This document shows, piece by piece, positions 13,813 to 21,147 of a DNA stretch of 23,863 nucleotides. The stretch is from Deinococcus planocerae. Lineage in GTDB: Bacteria; Deinococcota; Deinococci; Deinococcales; Deinococcaceae. Both the position numbers and the translations under genes were made by a program. Location: contig NZ_PNOR01000047.1 in assembly GCF_002869765.1 (NCBI RefSeq), forward strand, positions 1 through 23,863, written 5' to 3'. Under the pieces are notes generated by a model. That model was not told where the DNA came from and did no database searches. It saw nothing but the letters and a program-made list of their open reading frames with translations. Position 1 is the first letter of the stretch, and every line of letters starts with the position of its first letter.

Positions 13813-13853
13813 CTGAGCGCAGTCTAGCTCCAAGCACCCCGGGGGGCGCTCAG
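13813..13853. promoter_or_regulatory. 8-bp inverted repeat flanking a -10-like box upstream of rny
   Basis: CTGAGCGC (13813-13820) and GCGCTCAG (13846-13853) are perfect inverted copies with a 25-nt spacer. Inside the spacer is minus-strand TAGACT (13821-13826), a good -10 for rny, giving an untranslated leader of about 130 nt. The structure might be an operator at the rny promoter. It might instead be a stem that ends the upstream regulator transcript, although it has no T-run. Confidence 0.4.
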
Positions 13854-13865
13854 GGCGACGGCCCC

Positions 13866-14573
13866 CTAGCGCGAGACCAGCAGCCCGCCCCTCTCCTCAC
13901 GGGTGATCCCCACCCACCCCAGCCGCAGGAGGTGGGGCCGTCCGCTGCCCGCCCGCTCGTGGGCCAGCGTGCGGGGCCGCAGCCGCATCAGCAGCCGGAT
14001 GAGTTCGAGCTGCACCTCCCGCGCCTCCTCGTCCGTGAGGGTGACCACCGTCTCGGCGTGCAGGAAGAGGCCCTTCGGACCCTGGTAACGCACCCCCGCC
14101 TCCACGAGGTCCGCGCCCTCGTAGCTCATGTCCACCTCCACATGCCCCTCCGGCGCGAGGTAGAGCCGCACCCCCCACTCGCGCCCGCCGCCCTGCTCAC
14201 GGTGCGCCCGACCAAACTCGCGCGCCTGGGCCACGCGGTAGAGCGCCTCGTAACGCGCGGCCACACCTCCTCCCAGCTCGGTCAGCTCCGCCGCCCCCGT
14301 CGCCGAGAAGGGCACGAAGAACGCCGGGGCCACGGCGCGGTAGACCTTGACCGGACGCCCGGCGCGTTTGACCTCCCGCACGACCTCCAGCAACCCCGCC
14401 GCGCACAGGGCCCGCACGTCCCGGTGAACAGTCCGGAGGTCGAGCCCCGTCGTCCGTGCCGCCCCCGCCACCGTGCCCTCCCCCGCGAGGAAGGCTCCCA
14501 GCACCCGCCGCACCCTCCCGTGGGTCAAGAGCCTGACGGCGGCTGGGTGGGTGACGTTCAGGACGCTACTCAC
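13866..14573 (-). CDS. winged-helix transcriptional regulator (ArsR-like)
   Basis: A 235-residue protein. Residues about 10-75 form a winged helix: helices around VRRVLGAFLAGEGTVAGAAR and LDLRTVHRDVRALCAAGLLE, then a basic wing (VVREVKRAGRPVKVYRA). The rest (80-235) is an alpha/beta region without a motif I can name; it may bind a ligand or mediate dimerisation. GTG 14573 is supported by TAAGCT 6 nt upstream. It is divergent from the amidohydrolase gene at a 45-bp distance, so control of itself and the amidohydrolase is plausible. No clear palindromic operator is seen in that gap. Confidence 0.75.
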   Translation of the reverse strand: MSSVLNVTHPAAVRLLTHGRVRRVLGAFLAGEGTVAGAARTTGLDLRTVHRDVRALCAAGLLEVVREVKRAGRPVKVYRAVAPAFFVPFSATGAAELTELGGGVAARYEALYRVAQAREFGRAHREQGGGREWGVRLYLAPEGHVEVDMSYEGADLVEAGVRYQGPKGLFLHAETVVTLTDEEAREVQLELIRLLMRLRPRTLAHERAGSGRPHLLRLGWVGITREERGGLLVSR

Positions 14574-14579
14574 ACCCTC

Positions 14580-14585
14580 AGCTTA
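14580..14585 (-). promoter_or_regulatory. -10 box TAAGCT of the winged-helix regulator gene (leaderless type)
   Basis: TAAGCT on the minus strand ends 6 nt before GTG 14573, without a Shine-Dalgarno sequence. It lies in the divergent gap with the amidohydrolase gene. Confidence 0.5.
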
Positions 14586-14618
14586 CGCCGCGAGTAGACG
14601 GTGCGGCACGCTGAACCC

Positions 14619-15914
14619 ATGACCGACGCTCCCCCGCTGGCCCTGACCGGACGCCTCTTCGACGGCGAGACCCTCTGGCCGCACGCGACCGTGCTGATGC
14701 GGGAGGGACGGGTGCTCGGCGTGGGCGCGGGCCTGCCTCTTCCCGACCGGGCACGGGTGCTCGACACCGGACCGGGGGGCACGATCCTCCCCGGGCTGGT
14801 CGATCTGCACGTGCACGCCCGGCCCCACTACGCGCGCTGGTTCCCGGAGGCGGGTGTGACCAGCGTGCGCGACGCGGGGAGCAATCTGGAGGTGCTGGCC
14901 GAGCTGCGGGCGCTGGCGGCGTCGTCGGAAGGGCCGCGTGTCTCCGGGGCGGGCACGATTCTGGACGGCCCGGAGAGCATCTTCCGGCACTTCGGCGAGG
15001 GGGTGCTGGGGGAGGTGGGGGACCGGCGGGCGGGCGCCTGGATCGTCCGGGACGCGCGCGAGGCGGAGGGGGCGGTGGACGCCCTCGCGGCGGCGGGCGT
15101 GGACACCGTGAAGCTGTACGAGCAGCTTTCCCCGGAGGCCTACGGCGCGGCGGTGGGGCGGGCGCGGGAACACGGCCTGCCGGTCATGACGGACCTGGGC
15201 ACCCGCTGGACCCGGGGGCTGAGCGCGGCCCGGGTGGACGCCCTGGAGGCCCTCGGCCTGGGTGTCCGGACCGTGGAGCACGCCAGCGGCTTCGCGCTCG
15301 CCTTCCGGCGGCTGGGTTTCGACCCGCAGACGCAGTTCCCGGACGAGGCCACCCTCGACCGATTTGCGCGGGCCGTGGTGGAGGCAGGCGCGGTGCTGGT
15401 GCCCACCCTGAGCGTCCACGAGGGGCTGCGGCAGGTGCGGCGGGCCGACCTGGGGGCGCTGCCGAACGGGGGCCGGACCGGAGAGGCCGCCGACAGCCTG
15501 CGGGCCATGTGGGACGGTCTTCACACCGCGACGGCGAAGAGTCGCCCCGCCGCCGACTGGGACGCCCGGCTGGCCGCCGCGCTGGCCCGCCGCGTGCTCG
15601 ACCTTGGGGGACGGGTGGGCGCGGGAACCGACACTCCGGCGGGCGTGGACAACCTGCCCGGCGGGGGCCTGCACGCCGAACTCGCCCACCTGGTCACCCT
15701 GGCAGGCTTCAGCCCGACCGAGGCCCTGCGCGCGGCGACGGGGACGGCAGGCCGTCTTCTGGCCGGACGTGAAGGGCCCACGGTGGGCGTCTTGCGTCCC
15801 GGCGCCCACGCCGACGCGCTGATCGTCGAGGGCGACCCCACCCGCGACGTCACCGCCACGCGCCGCCTGCGGGCCGTCGTCCGCGCAGGCAGGGTGTGGG
15901 GCGAGTGCCCCTAA
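14619..15914 (+). CDS. amidohydrolase-family protein (imidazolonepropionase-like)
   Basis: A 431-residue metal-dependent hydrolase: an N-terminal beta-sandwich part, then a TIM barrel opening with GLVDLHVHARPH (H64, H66). K165 in TVKLYE fits the position of the bridging lysine, H221 lies in VEHASG and D338 in GTDTP. The expected His after strand 5 (usually in a VxxHxxG string) is not seen; GLPVMTDLG stands there, so the second metal site may be altered. The substrate could be a cyclic amide or a dipeptide; it cannot be told. ATG 14619 is preferred to the in-frame GTG at 14601 because the -10-like CACGCT lies 6 nt before it. Its stop overlaps the convergent dienelactone hydrolase-like gene by 4 nt. 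Confidence 0.82.
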   Translation: MTDAPPLALTGRLFDGETLWPHATVLMREGRVLGVGAGLPLPDRARVLDTGPGGTILPGLVDLHVHARPHYARWFPEAGVTSVRDAGSNLEVLAELRALAASSEGPRVSGAGTILDGPESIFRHFGEGVLGEVGDRRAGAWIVRDAREAEGAVDALAAAGVDTVKLYEQLSPEAYGAAVGRAREHGLPVMTDLGTRWTRGLSAARVDALEALGLGVRTVEHASGFALAFRRLGFDPQTQFPDEATLDRFARAVVEAGAVLVPTLSVHEGLRQVRRADLGALPNGGRTGEAADSLRAMWDGLHTATAKSRPAADWDARLAAALARRVLDLGGRVGAGTDTPAGVDNLPGGGLHAELAHLVTLAGFSPTEALRAATGTAGRLLAGREGPTVGVLRPGAHADALIVEGDPTRDVTATRRLRAVVRAGRVWGECP

Positions 15915-16660
15915 CGCAGGTGTTCCCGGAAGTAATTCAGCATGTCCCGCCGGGCGTCCCGGCTGGCGAAGGTGTCCGCGACCTTACTCTCACGCAGCAG
16001 GAAGCCGTGCGGCTCGCCCTGGTACACGCTGAGCTTGAAGTTCTTATTCGCCTCGTCGAGCCGCCGGGCATAGGTGTAGATGCCCGCGATGGGGCTGGGC
16101 TGGTCGCGCGTCCCGTGGATGATCAGCATGGGCGCCGTCAGTTGCCCGATGAGGGCGGTGGGCGCCTGGGGCTTGGCCGCCGTGCCGCCCTGGTCGGGAA
16201 AGCCGTACCACGCCACGCCCGCCTTGAACTCCCTGATCTGCGGGAGCAGCAGCATGGTGTAGCGCCCACCCGCACAGAAGCCGGTCAGCCCCACGGCGCC
16301 CGGGTTCACATCCTGCCGCGCGCCCAGGTACTTGATGCCGTCCTGCACGAGGGTTTTTACCGCCGCGTCGCTCGGTTCCTGCTCGAAGGTCTGCCAGCCC
16401 AGGGCGAGCGTCACGAAGCCCGCCGCCGCCATCTCGTCCACGAGGTCGCGGTACCCCTGCTCCAGCCCCCGGAAGGAGTGCAGCAAGATCACGGCGGGCT
16501 TGCGTGTGGCGGAAGCGGGTGCGGCCAGATAGCTCTGGTACGCCCGCCCCCCGCTCGTCACGCTCACGTCCTGCCCCCGCACGGCGGCGTTGCCTCCCGC
16601 CTGCCCCAGCGCGAGGGACGAGAGGGCCAGCACCGAGAGCGTCAGCGTGTGCTTGAGCAT
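15911..16660 (-). CDS. exported dienelactone hydrolase-family protein
   Basis: A 249-residue alpha/beta hydrolase with an N-terminal signal peptide (about 1-19, ending SLALGQ). The dienelactone hydrolase triad is visible: nucleophile C129 in GFCAGGR, D186 in IHGTRDQPSP and H218 in GEPHGF. The family cleaves cyclic or linear esters. Export is unusual for the classical catabolic enzyme and suggests a periplasmic esterase role. A GGAGG motif 8 nt before the ATG supports the start. The histidine-phosphatase gene is upstream on the same strand with a 57-nt gap, so the two exported enzymes may be cotranscribed. Confidence 0.87.
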   Translation of the reverse strand: MLKHTLTLSVLALSSLALGQAGGNAAVRGQDVSVTSGGRAYQSYLAAPASATRKPAVILLHSFRGLEQGYRDLVDEMAAAGFVTLALGWQTFEQEPSDAAVKTLVQDGIKYLGARQDVNPGAVGLTGFCAGGRYTMLLLPQIREFKAGVAWYGFPDQGGTAAKPQAPTALIGQLTAPMLIIHGTRDQPSPIAGIYTYARRLDEANKNFKLSVYQGEPHGFLLRESKVADTFASRDARRDMLNYFREHLR

Positions 16661-16717
16661 GTTGGAGACCTCCGCGCCTACCGTACCCCGCCGGGAAGCC
16701 GGGGGCGGTGAGAGACC

Positions 16718-17326
16718 TCAGCGCCCCTGTCCCAACGCCGCCTCCCACTCCTCCCGCGTCACCCGGGCGAGCACCCGGAACGAGCCGTCCGGGGCGGGCC
16801 TCAGGACCGCCGCCTCCCCCTCGCCCAGCATCCAGCCCGTCGTCAGGCGCAGGTTCTGCTCGTGCGTGACGATGACCGTGTTCGTGCCCGCGCGGGGCGG
16901 TGTCCTCAGCAAGGCACGCAGATTTCCGGTCACCCCCTGCCGGTCCGCCTCCGTTCCGCTGCGAAAGTACGGGTTGTTGAGGGCTGGCGTGGGGGTCACC
17001 CGCCCGGCGAGCAGCGCGGCGCTCTCGCGGTTGCGGCAATACTCGCCGCTGAGCACGGTACCGATGGGGATGCGAAGCGCCCGGAGCAGCCGACCGACCT
17101 CGCGGGCATGCGCGCGCCCCGCCTCGCTGAGGTTGCGCTGGGTGGCGCAGTCCCGGAGGTCCACCGTCGCCGCGTCTGTCCCCTGCGTGTCGAAATGGCG
17201 GAAGTAGAGAACCCATCCCCCAGCCCGCAGCCCGGCGAGAAGGGCGGGGCTGAGCGTCTCCGGGACCGTCTGCGCGAACGCGGCAGGGGAGAGCAACAGG
17301 GACAGGGCGGCGAGCAGGCGGCGCAT
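16718..17326 (-). CDS. exported histidine-phosphatase-superfamily protein
   Basis: A 202-residue protein with a signal peptide (1-19, ending AAFAQ) and a histidine-phosphatase fold. The first catalytic motif reads R43-H44-F45 (YFRHFDT), where the family normally has RHG. The second histidine is H155 (VIVTHEQN). SGEYCRNRESA (93-103) corresponds to the usual SxxxRAxxTA helix. The catalytic His and Arg are kept, so activity is possible, on an unknown phosphate ester outside the cytoplasm. A TACCCT box 5 nt before the ATG implies a leaderless start. It lies just downstream of the rplI terminator. Confidence 0.78.
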   Translation of the reverse strand: MRRLLAALSLLLSPAAFAQTVPETLSPALLAGLRAGGWVLYFRHFDTQGTDAATVDLRDCATQRNLSEAGRAHAREVGRLLRALRIPIGTVLSGEYCRNRESAALLAGRVTPTPALNNPYFRSGTEADRQGVTGNLRALLRTPPRAGTNTVIVTHEQNLRLTTGWMLGEGEAAVLRPAPDGSFRVLARVTREEWEAALGQGR

Positions 17327-17331
17327 GGTTC

Positions 17332-17337
17332 AGGGTA
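17332..17337 (-). promoter_or_regulatory. -10 box TACCCT of the histidine-phosphatase gene (leaderless type)
   Basis: TACCCT ends 5 nt before ATG 17326, and no Shine-Dalgarno sequence is present. Confidence 0.45.
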
Positions 17338-17375
17338 GGAGACGGGTCTGCCCGGGACTGTGCCGACGCGCAGCC

Positions 17376-17405
17376 AAAAGAAAAAGCCCCAGCCGAAGCC
17401 GGGGC
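17376..17405 (-). terminator. intrinsic terminator of the ssb-rpsR-rplI transcript
   Basis: On the minus strand GCCCCGGC, a TTCG tetraloop and GCTGGGGC form a stable hairpin, followed by TTTTTCTTTT. It begins 15 nt after the rplI stop. Confidence 0.9.
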
Positions 17406-17420
17406 CTGTGGTCACTGCGT

Positions 17421-17861
17421 TTACTTCTGCCCGTGCACGACGAGCTTGAGCGGAATCGTGACTTCGGGGTGGGCGCGGTAGGAGATGTCGTACTCGCCGA
17501 CTTCCTTGACGGTCTTCGGCATCTCGATCCGGCGGCGGTCCACGTCGAAGCCGAGGCGGTCGAGGGCCCCCGCCACGTCGGCGTGGGTCACGGCGCCGTA
17601 GATCTTGCCCTCGCCCGCGCGGACGCTGAGTTCCACGGCGACGCCGTTGAGACGGCTGGCGAGGTCCTCGGCCTGGGCCTTGTCCTTCGCCTGCTGCTTC
17701 TGGCGGGCGCGGACCTGGGCCTCCAGGGTCCTCATGTTCGCCGCGTTGGCAGGGGACGCCATCCCGCGGGGAATCAGGAAGTTGCGGGCGTAGCCGGGCT
17801 TAACGGTCACCACGTCGCCGGTCTTGCCCAGGCGACCGGGTTCGAGAAGGATCACTTGCAT
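17421..17861 (-). CDS. rplI: 50S ribosomal protein L9
   Basis: A 146-residue protein of the normal L9 length and build. The N-terminal domain MQVILLEPGRLGKTGDVVTVKPGYARNFLIPRG (the L9 signature) binds 23S rRNA. A long connecting helix (about 45-80, QVRARQKQQAKDKAQAED) and a C-terminal globular domain follow. It is last in the rpsF-ssb-rpsR-rplI order. AAGGAGG 8 nt before the ATG is a strong ribosome-binding site, and it lies immediately after the rpsR stop (13-nt gap), which suggests tight cotranscription. An intrinsic terminator follows. Confidence 0.98.
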   Translation of the reverse strand: MQVILLEPGRLGKTGDVVTVKPGYARNFLIPRGMASPANAANMRTLEAQVRARQKQQAKDKAQAEDLASRLNGVAVELSVRAGEGKIYGAVTHADVAGALDRLGFDVDRRRIEMPKTVKEVGEYDISYRAHPEVTIPLKLVVHGQK

Positions 17862-17874
17862 ATCAGGGTCCTCC

Positions 17875-18150
<276 letters not shown>

Positions 18151-18183
18151 GTGGGTTCCTCAATGCCTGCCACGCTCTGAGGG

Positions 18184-19094
<911 letters not shown>

Positions 19095-19171
19095 AACAGG
19101 GTCTCCTTTGGAGCTGGCGAGATAACTTGAGCTTCTACGTGGCTGGCGGTTGGCCCTTGCGGGTTGACCTT

Positions 19172-19200
19172 AAGATACCAAACCCGGTTTTTTACGTCAA
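19172..19200 (-). promoter_or_regulatory. internal promoter for ssb-rpsR-rplI
   Basis: On the minus strand TTGACG (19195-19200) and TATCTT (19172-19177) are separated by exactly 17 bp. Predicted transcription starts near 19165, leaving a leader of about 70 nt with a Shine-Dalgarno sequence. The -35 lies inside the RDRM-like palindrome. Confidence 0.85.
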
Positions 19201-19208
19201 CAGCGTAA
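19192..19208 (-). promoter_or_regulatory. RDRM-like operator (probable DdrO site)
   Basis: The 17-bp minus-strand sequence TTACGCTGTTGACGTAA has inverted ends TTACG/CGTAA. It agrees at 12 of 17 positions with the radiation/desiccation response motif as I recall it (TTATGTCATTGACATAA). It overlaps the -35 of the ssb promoter, as expected for repression by DdrO. ssb is a known member of this regulon in D. radiodurans. Confidence 0.8.
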
Positions 19209-19227
19209 CGGGGGAGGGAGGGGGCCC

Positions 19228-19536
19228 TCAGGCCTTCTTGGTGCGCTGCTCGGGGCGGTCGCGGACCACCAGGATGCGGCGCACGTTGTCGCGCAGGCGC
19301 AGGCTGGTGGCGATGTCGCGCTCGGGGTTGCCGCCCGCGCGGATCGTGTACATCAGGTAATAGCCCTCGCGGTCCTTGCCCACGGCGTACGCGAGACGGC
19401 GGTTGCCCACGTCGTCGAGGTTCGTGATCTCCGCGCCCGCGTTCTTCACCGCCGTTTCGATGTACTCGCGCTCCGTCTGGAGCTGTTCGGCGCTGAGGTT
19501 GGGGTTCAGGATCAAGTTCAGGTCGTACTGGTTCAT
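19228..19536 (-). CDS. rpsF: 30S ribosomal protein S6
   Basis: A 102-residue protein of standard S6 length with the ferredoxin-like alpha/beta pattern (MNQYDLNLILNPNLSAEQLQ, RRLAYAVGKDREGYYLMYTI, RLRDNVRRILVVR). It binds S18 on the 30S platform. GAGGTG about 5 nt before the ATG is its ribosome-binding site. It is first in the conserved rpsF-ssb-rpsR-rplI order but is separated from ssb by 133 nt carrying an internal promoter. It has no glutamate-rich tail like that modified by RimK in E. coli. Confidence 0.98.
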   Translation of the reverse strand: MNQYDLNLILNPNLSAEQLQTEREYIETAVKNAGAEITNLDDVGNRRLAYAVGKDREGYYLMYTIRAGGNPERDIATSLRLRDNVRRILVVRDRPEQRTKKA

Positions 19537-19606
19537 GGTTCACCTCGCTTCCTGCCGCGCTCGGCGCAGTGCTCGCCACATGGGCGGGCCTCGCCGGGCG
19601 GCGCAA

Positions 19607-19642
19607 CTGGCAACTCTACCAGAGTGCGGGGGGAGTTGCCAG
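19607..19642. promoter_or_regulatory. perfect 10-bp inverted repeat over the rpsF promoter
   Basis: CTGGCAACTC (19607-19616) and GAGTTGCCAG (19633-19642) are exact inverted copies with a 16-bp spacer. On the minus strand TGGCAA (19636-19641), a 17-bp spacer and TAGAGT (19613-19618) form a plausible rpsF promoter, so one arm covers the -35 and the other the -10. This is the geometry of an operator, with a predicted leader of about 70 nt. Confidence 0.6.
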
Positions 19643-19679
19643 AGCCACCCGGCCCATGCCGCTGTTCCCCTCGCGCCGG

Positions 19680-19685
19680 TACGCT
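19680..19685 (+). promoter_or_regulatory. -10 box TACGCT of the DinB-GNAT pair (leaderless type)
   Basis: TACGCT ends 5 nt before ATG 19691, with no Shine-Dalgarno sequence. Confidence 0.5.
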
Positions 19686-19690
19686 GGGGC

Positions 19691-20194
19691 ATGAGCGAAG
19701 ACGCGCAGAACTGGGCCGAGGGCATCCTCGACATCCTGAAAGAGGCGGTGGAGGGCGGAACGCCCGGCCAGGGCACCGCCTTCCTCGACGGAACGAAGGC
19801 CGACGGGAGCGGGAATCACGGGCTGCTCGCCACCCTGGACGCCCTCAGTGCCGAGCAGGCCAGCCGGGACGTTCACGGCTCGACGATGGCCGGACATGCC
19901 CGCCACACCGCCTTCCACATGGAGGTCATCGTGCGCTGGGAGCGCGACGGCGACCGGGGGCCGTTCGACTGGAAGGGGAGCTTTCACCCCGGGCAGGTGG
20001 GCGAGGAGGAGTGGGCGGCGCTGCGGGATCGTGTCCGTACGGCCTACGACGAACTGATTGCCTTCGCCCGCACCCAGGCTGCAAGGGAAGCGGATGGGGA
20101 CGCGACCGGCGGGCTGACGGGCGCTGTCGCCCACGTCACCTATCACCTCGGCAGCATCCGGCAGATGACGAAGGCGGTGGGAGGCGGGACGTGA
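19691..20194 (+). CDS. DinB-like four-helix protein
   Basis: A 167-residue protein that fits the DinB/YfiT-like superfamily of four-helix-bundle metalloproteins. Histidines lie at the positions expected for metal binding: H69, H72 and H76 (GHARHTAFHMEV) and H148 and H152 (AHVTYHLGSIRQM, the typical C-terminal helix motif). Members include thiol-dependent S-transferases, such as bacillithiol transferases, and many uncharacterised stress proteins. The frame is open upstream, but ATG 19691 is chosen from the TACGCT box 5 nt before it. Its stop overlaps the GTG of the tandem GNAT gene (GTGA), so the two are translationally coupled and probably work together. The exact activity is unknown. Confidence 0.75.
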   Translation: MSEDAQNWAEGILDILKEAVEGGTPGQGTAFLDGTKADGSGNHGLLATLDALSAEQASRDVHGSTMAGHARHTAFHMEVIVRWERDGDRGPFDWKGSFHPGQVGEEEWAALRDRVRTAYDELIAFARTQAAREADGDATGGLTGAVAHVTYHLGSIRQMTKAVGGGT

Positions 20195-21129
20195 CTCTCG
20201 CCGTGCGCCCCTTCACCGACGAGGACGCGCCTGCCTGGGTGGCCCTGTCGAACCTCGCGCTGGGCCACAGGGTGACCGTCGAGGATTTTCGGGCCCAGGA
20301 GACGAGGCGTGACCCGTCACAGCTCAGCCGCCGTTGGGTGATCGAGGTCGGCGGAGAGGTACGCGCTTTGGCCCACCTCCATGTCTTCCCCTTCGACCCG
20401 CCGGGCTTCCTCCATGCCCGCGTCCTCGTTCACCCGGAGGCGCGGGGGCAGGGCGTGGGGCGCGCGTTGTGGGTGCTCTTGGAGAAGGCCGCGCAAGAGG
20501 CCAACGCCGAAGGTCTGGTCGCCGACGTGGACGACCGTGACCCGGAGAGTCTGGCCTGGGCCGAGCGGCGGGGCTTTCGCAACCACGCCCACCGCTTCGC
20601 CTCCGAACTCAACCTGACGAGCTTTGACGAGGCGCCGCACCTTCCCGCCCTCGCCCGGGTGGAGGAGCAGGGCGTGACCTTCACCGACCTCGTGGGGGCG
20701 GACGAGAGGGCGGTGGAGCGCTACCTGAGCTTCGTGGCCGACCGCCTCACCGAGACGCCCGACCTCGCCGGGCACCCGCGCTGGCCCTCGAAGCAGGTGC
20801 GCGAGGTGCTCCGCCTCGACCACGGCGGGCGCCCCGCCTGGCTCATCCTGGCCGTGTCGCCCGGGGGCGAGTGGCTGGGCACGACGGCGATGATTCCAAT
20901 TCGGCGGGAGTTTGTCTACAACGAACTCACCGCCACGCATCCGCAGGCGCGCGGGCGGGGGCTGGCGCTGCCCCTCAAGCTGCACGCCATCCGCCGGGCG
21001 CGGGAGGCGGGCTTCTCGCTGATGAGGACGAACAATCACAGCACGAACGCGCCCATGCTCCGGGTGAACGCGCGGCTCGGTTTCGGGGCGCGGCCCGGGC
21101 GATATGAGCTGCACCGTCCATTCCGGTAG
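20191..21129 (+). CDS. tandem GNAT acetyltransferase
   Basis: A 312-residue protein with two GNAT domains. The first (about 1-150) has the acetyl-CoA loop VLVHPEARGQGVGRAL. The second (about 160-312) has TATHPQARGRGLALPLKLHA and the C-terminal TNNHSTNAPMLRVNARLGF. The second P-loop is less canonical (RGRGLA). Two-domain GNATs of this size include mycothiol synthase-like enzymes, but many are uncharacterised. GTG 20191 is the start, overlapping the preceding stop by 4 nt; no longer N-terminus is needed to complete the fold. Coupling to a DinB-like protein hints at thiol or small-molecule modification, which is inference. It is convergent with the kinase gene at an 18-nt distance. Confidence 0.85.
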   Translation: MTLAVRPFTDEDAPAWVALSNLALGHRVTVEDFRAQETRRDPSQLSRRWVIEVGGEVRALAHLHVFPFDPPGFLHARVLVHPEARGQGVGRALWVLLEKAAQEANAEGLVADVDDRDPESLAWAERRGFRNHAHRFASELNLTSFDEAPHLPALARVEEQGVTFTDLVGADERAVERYLSFVADRLTETPDLAGHPRWPSKQVREVLRLDHGGRPAWLILAVSPGGEWLGTTAMIPIRREFVYNELTATHPQARGRGLALPLKLHAIRRAREAGFSLMRTNNHSTNAPMLRVNARLGFGARPGRYELHRPFR

Positions 21130-21147
21130 GAGACAGTTTGGTCTTGC

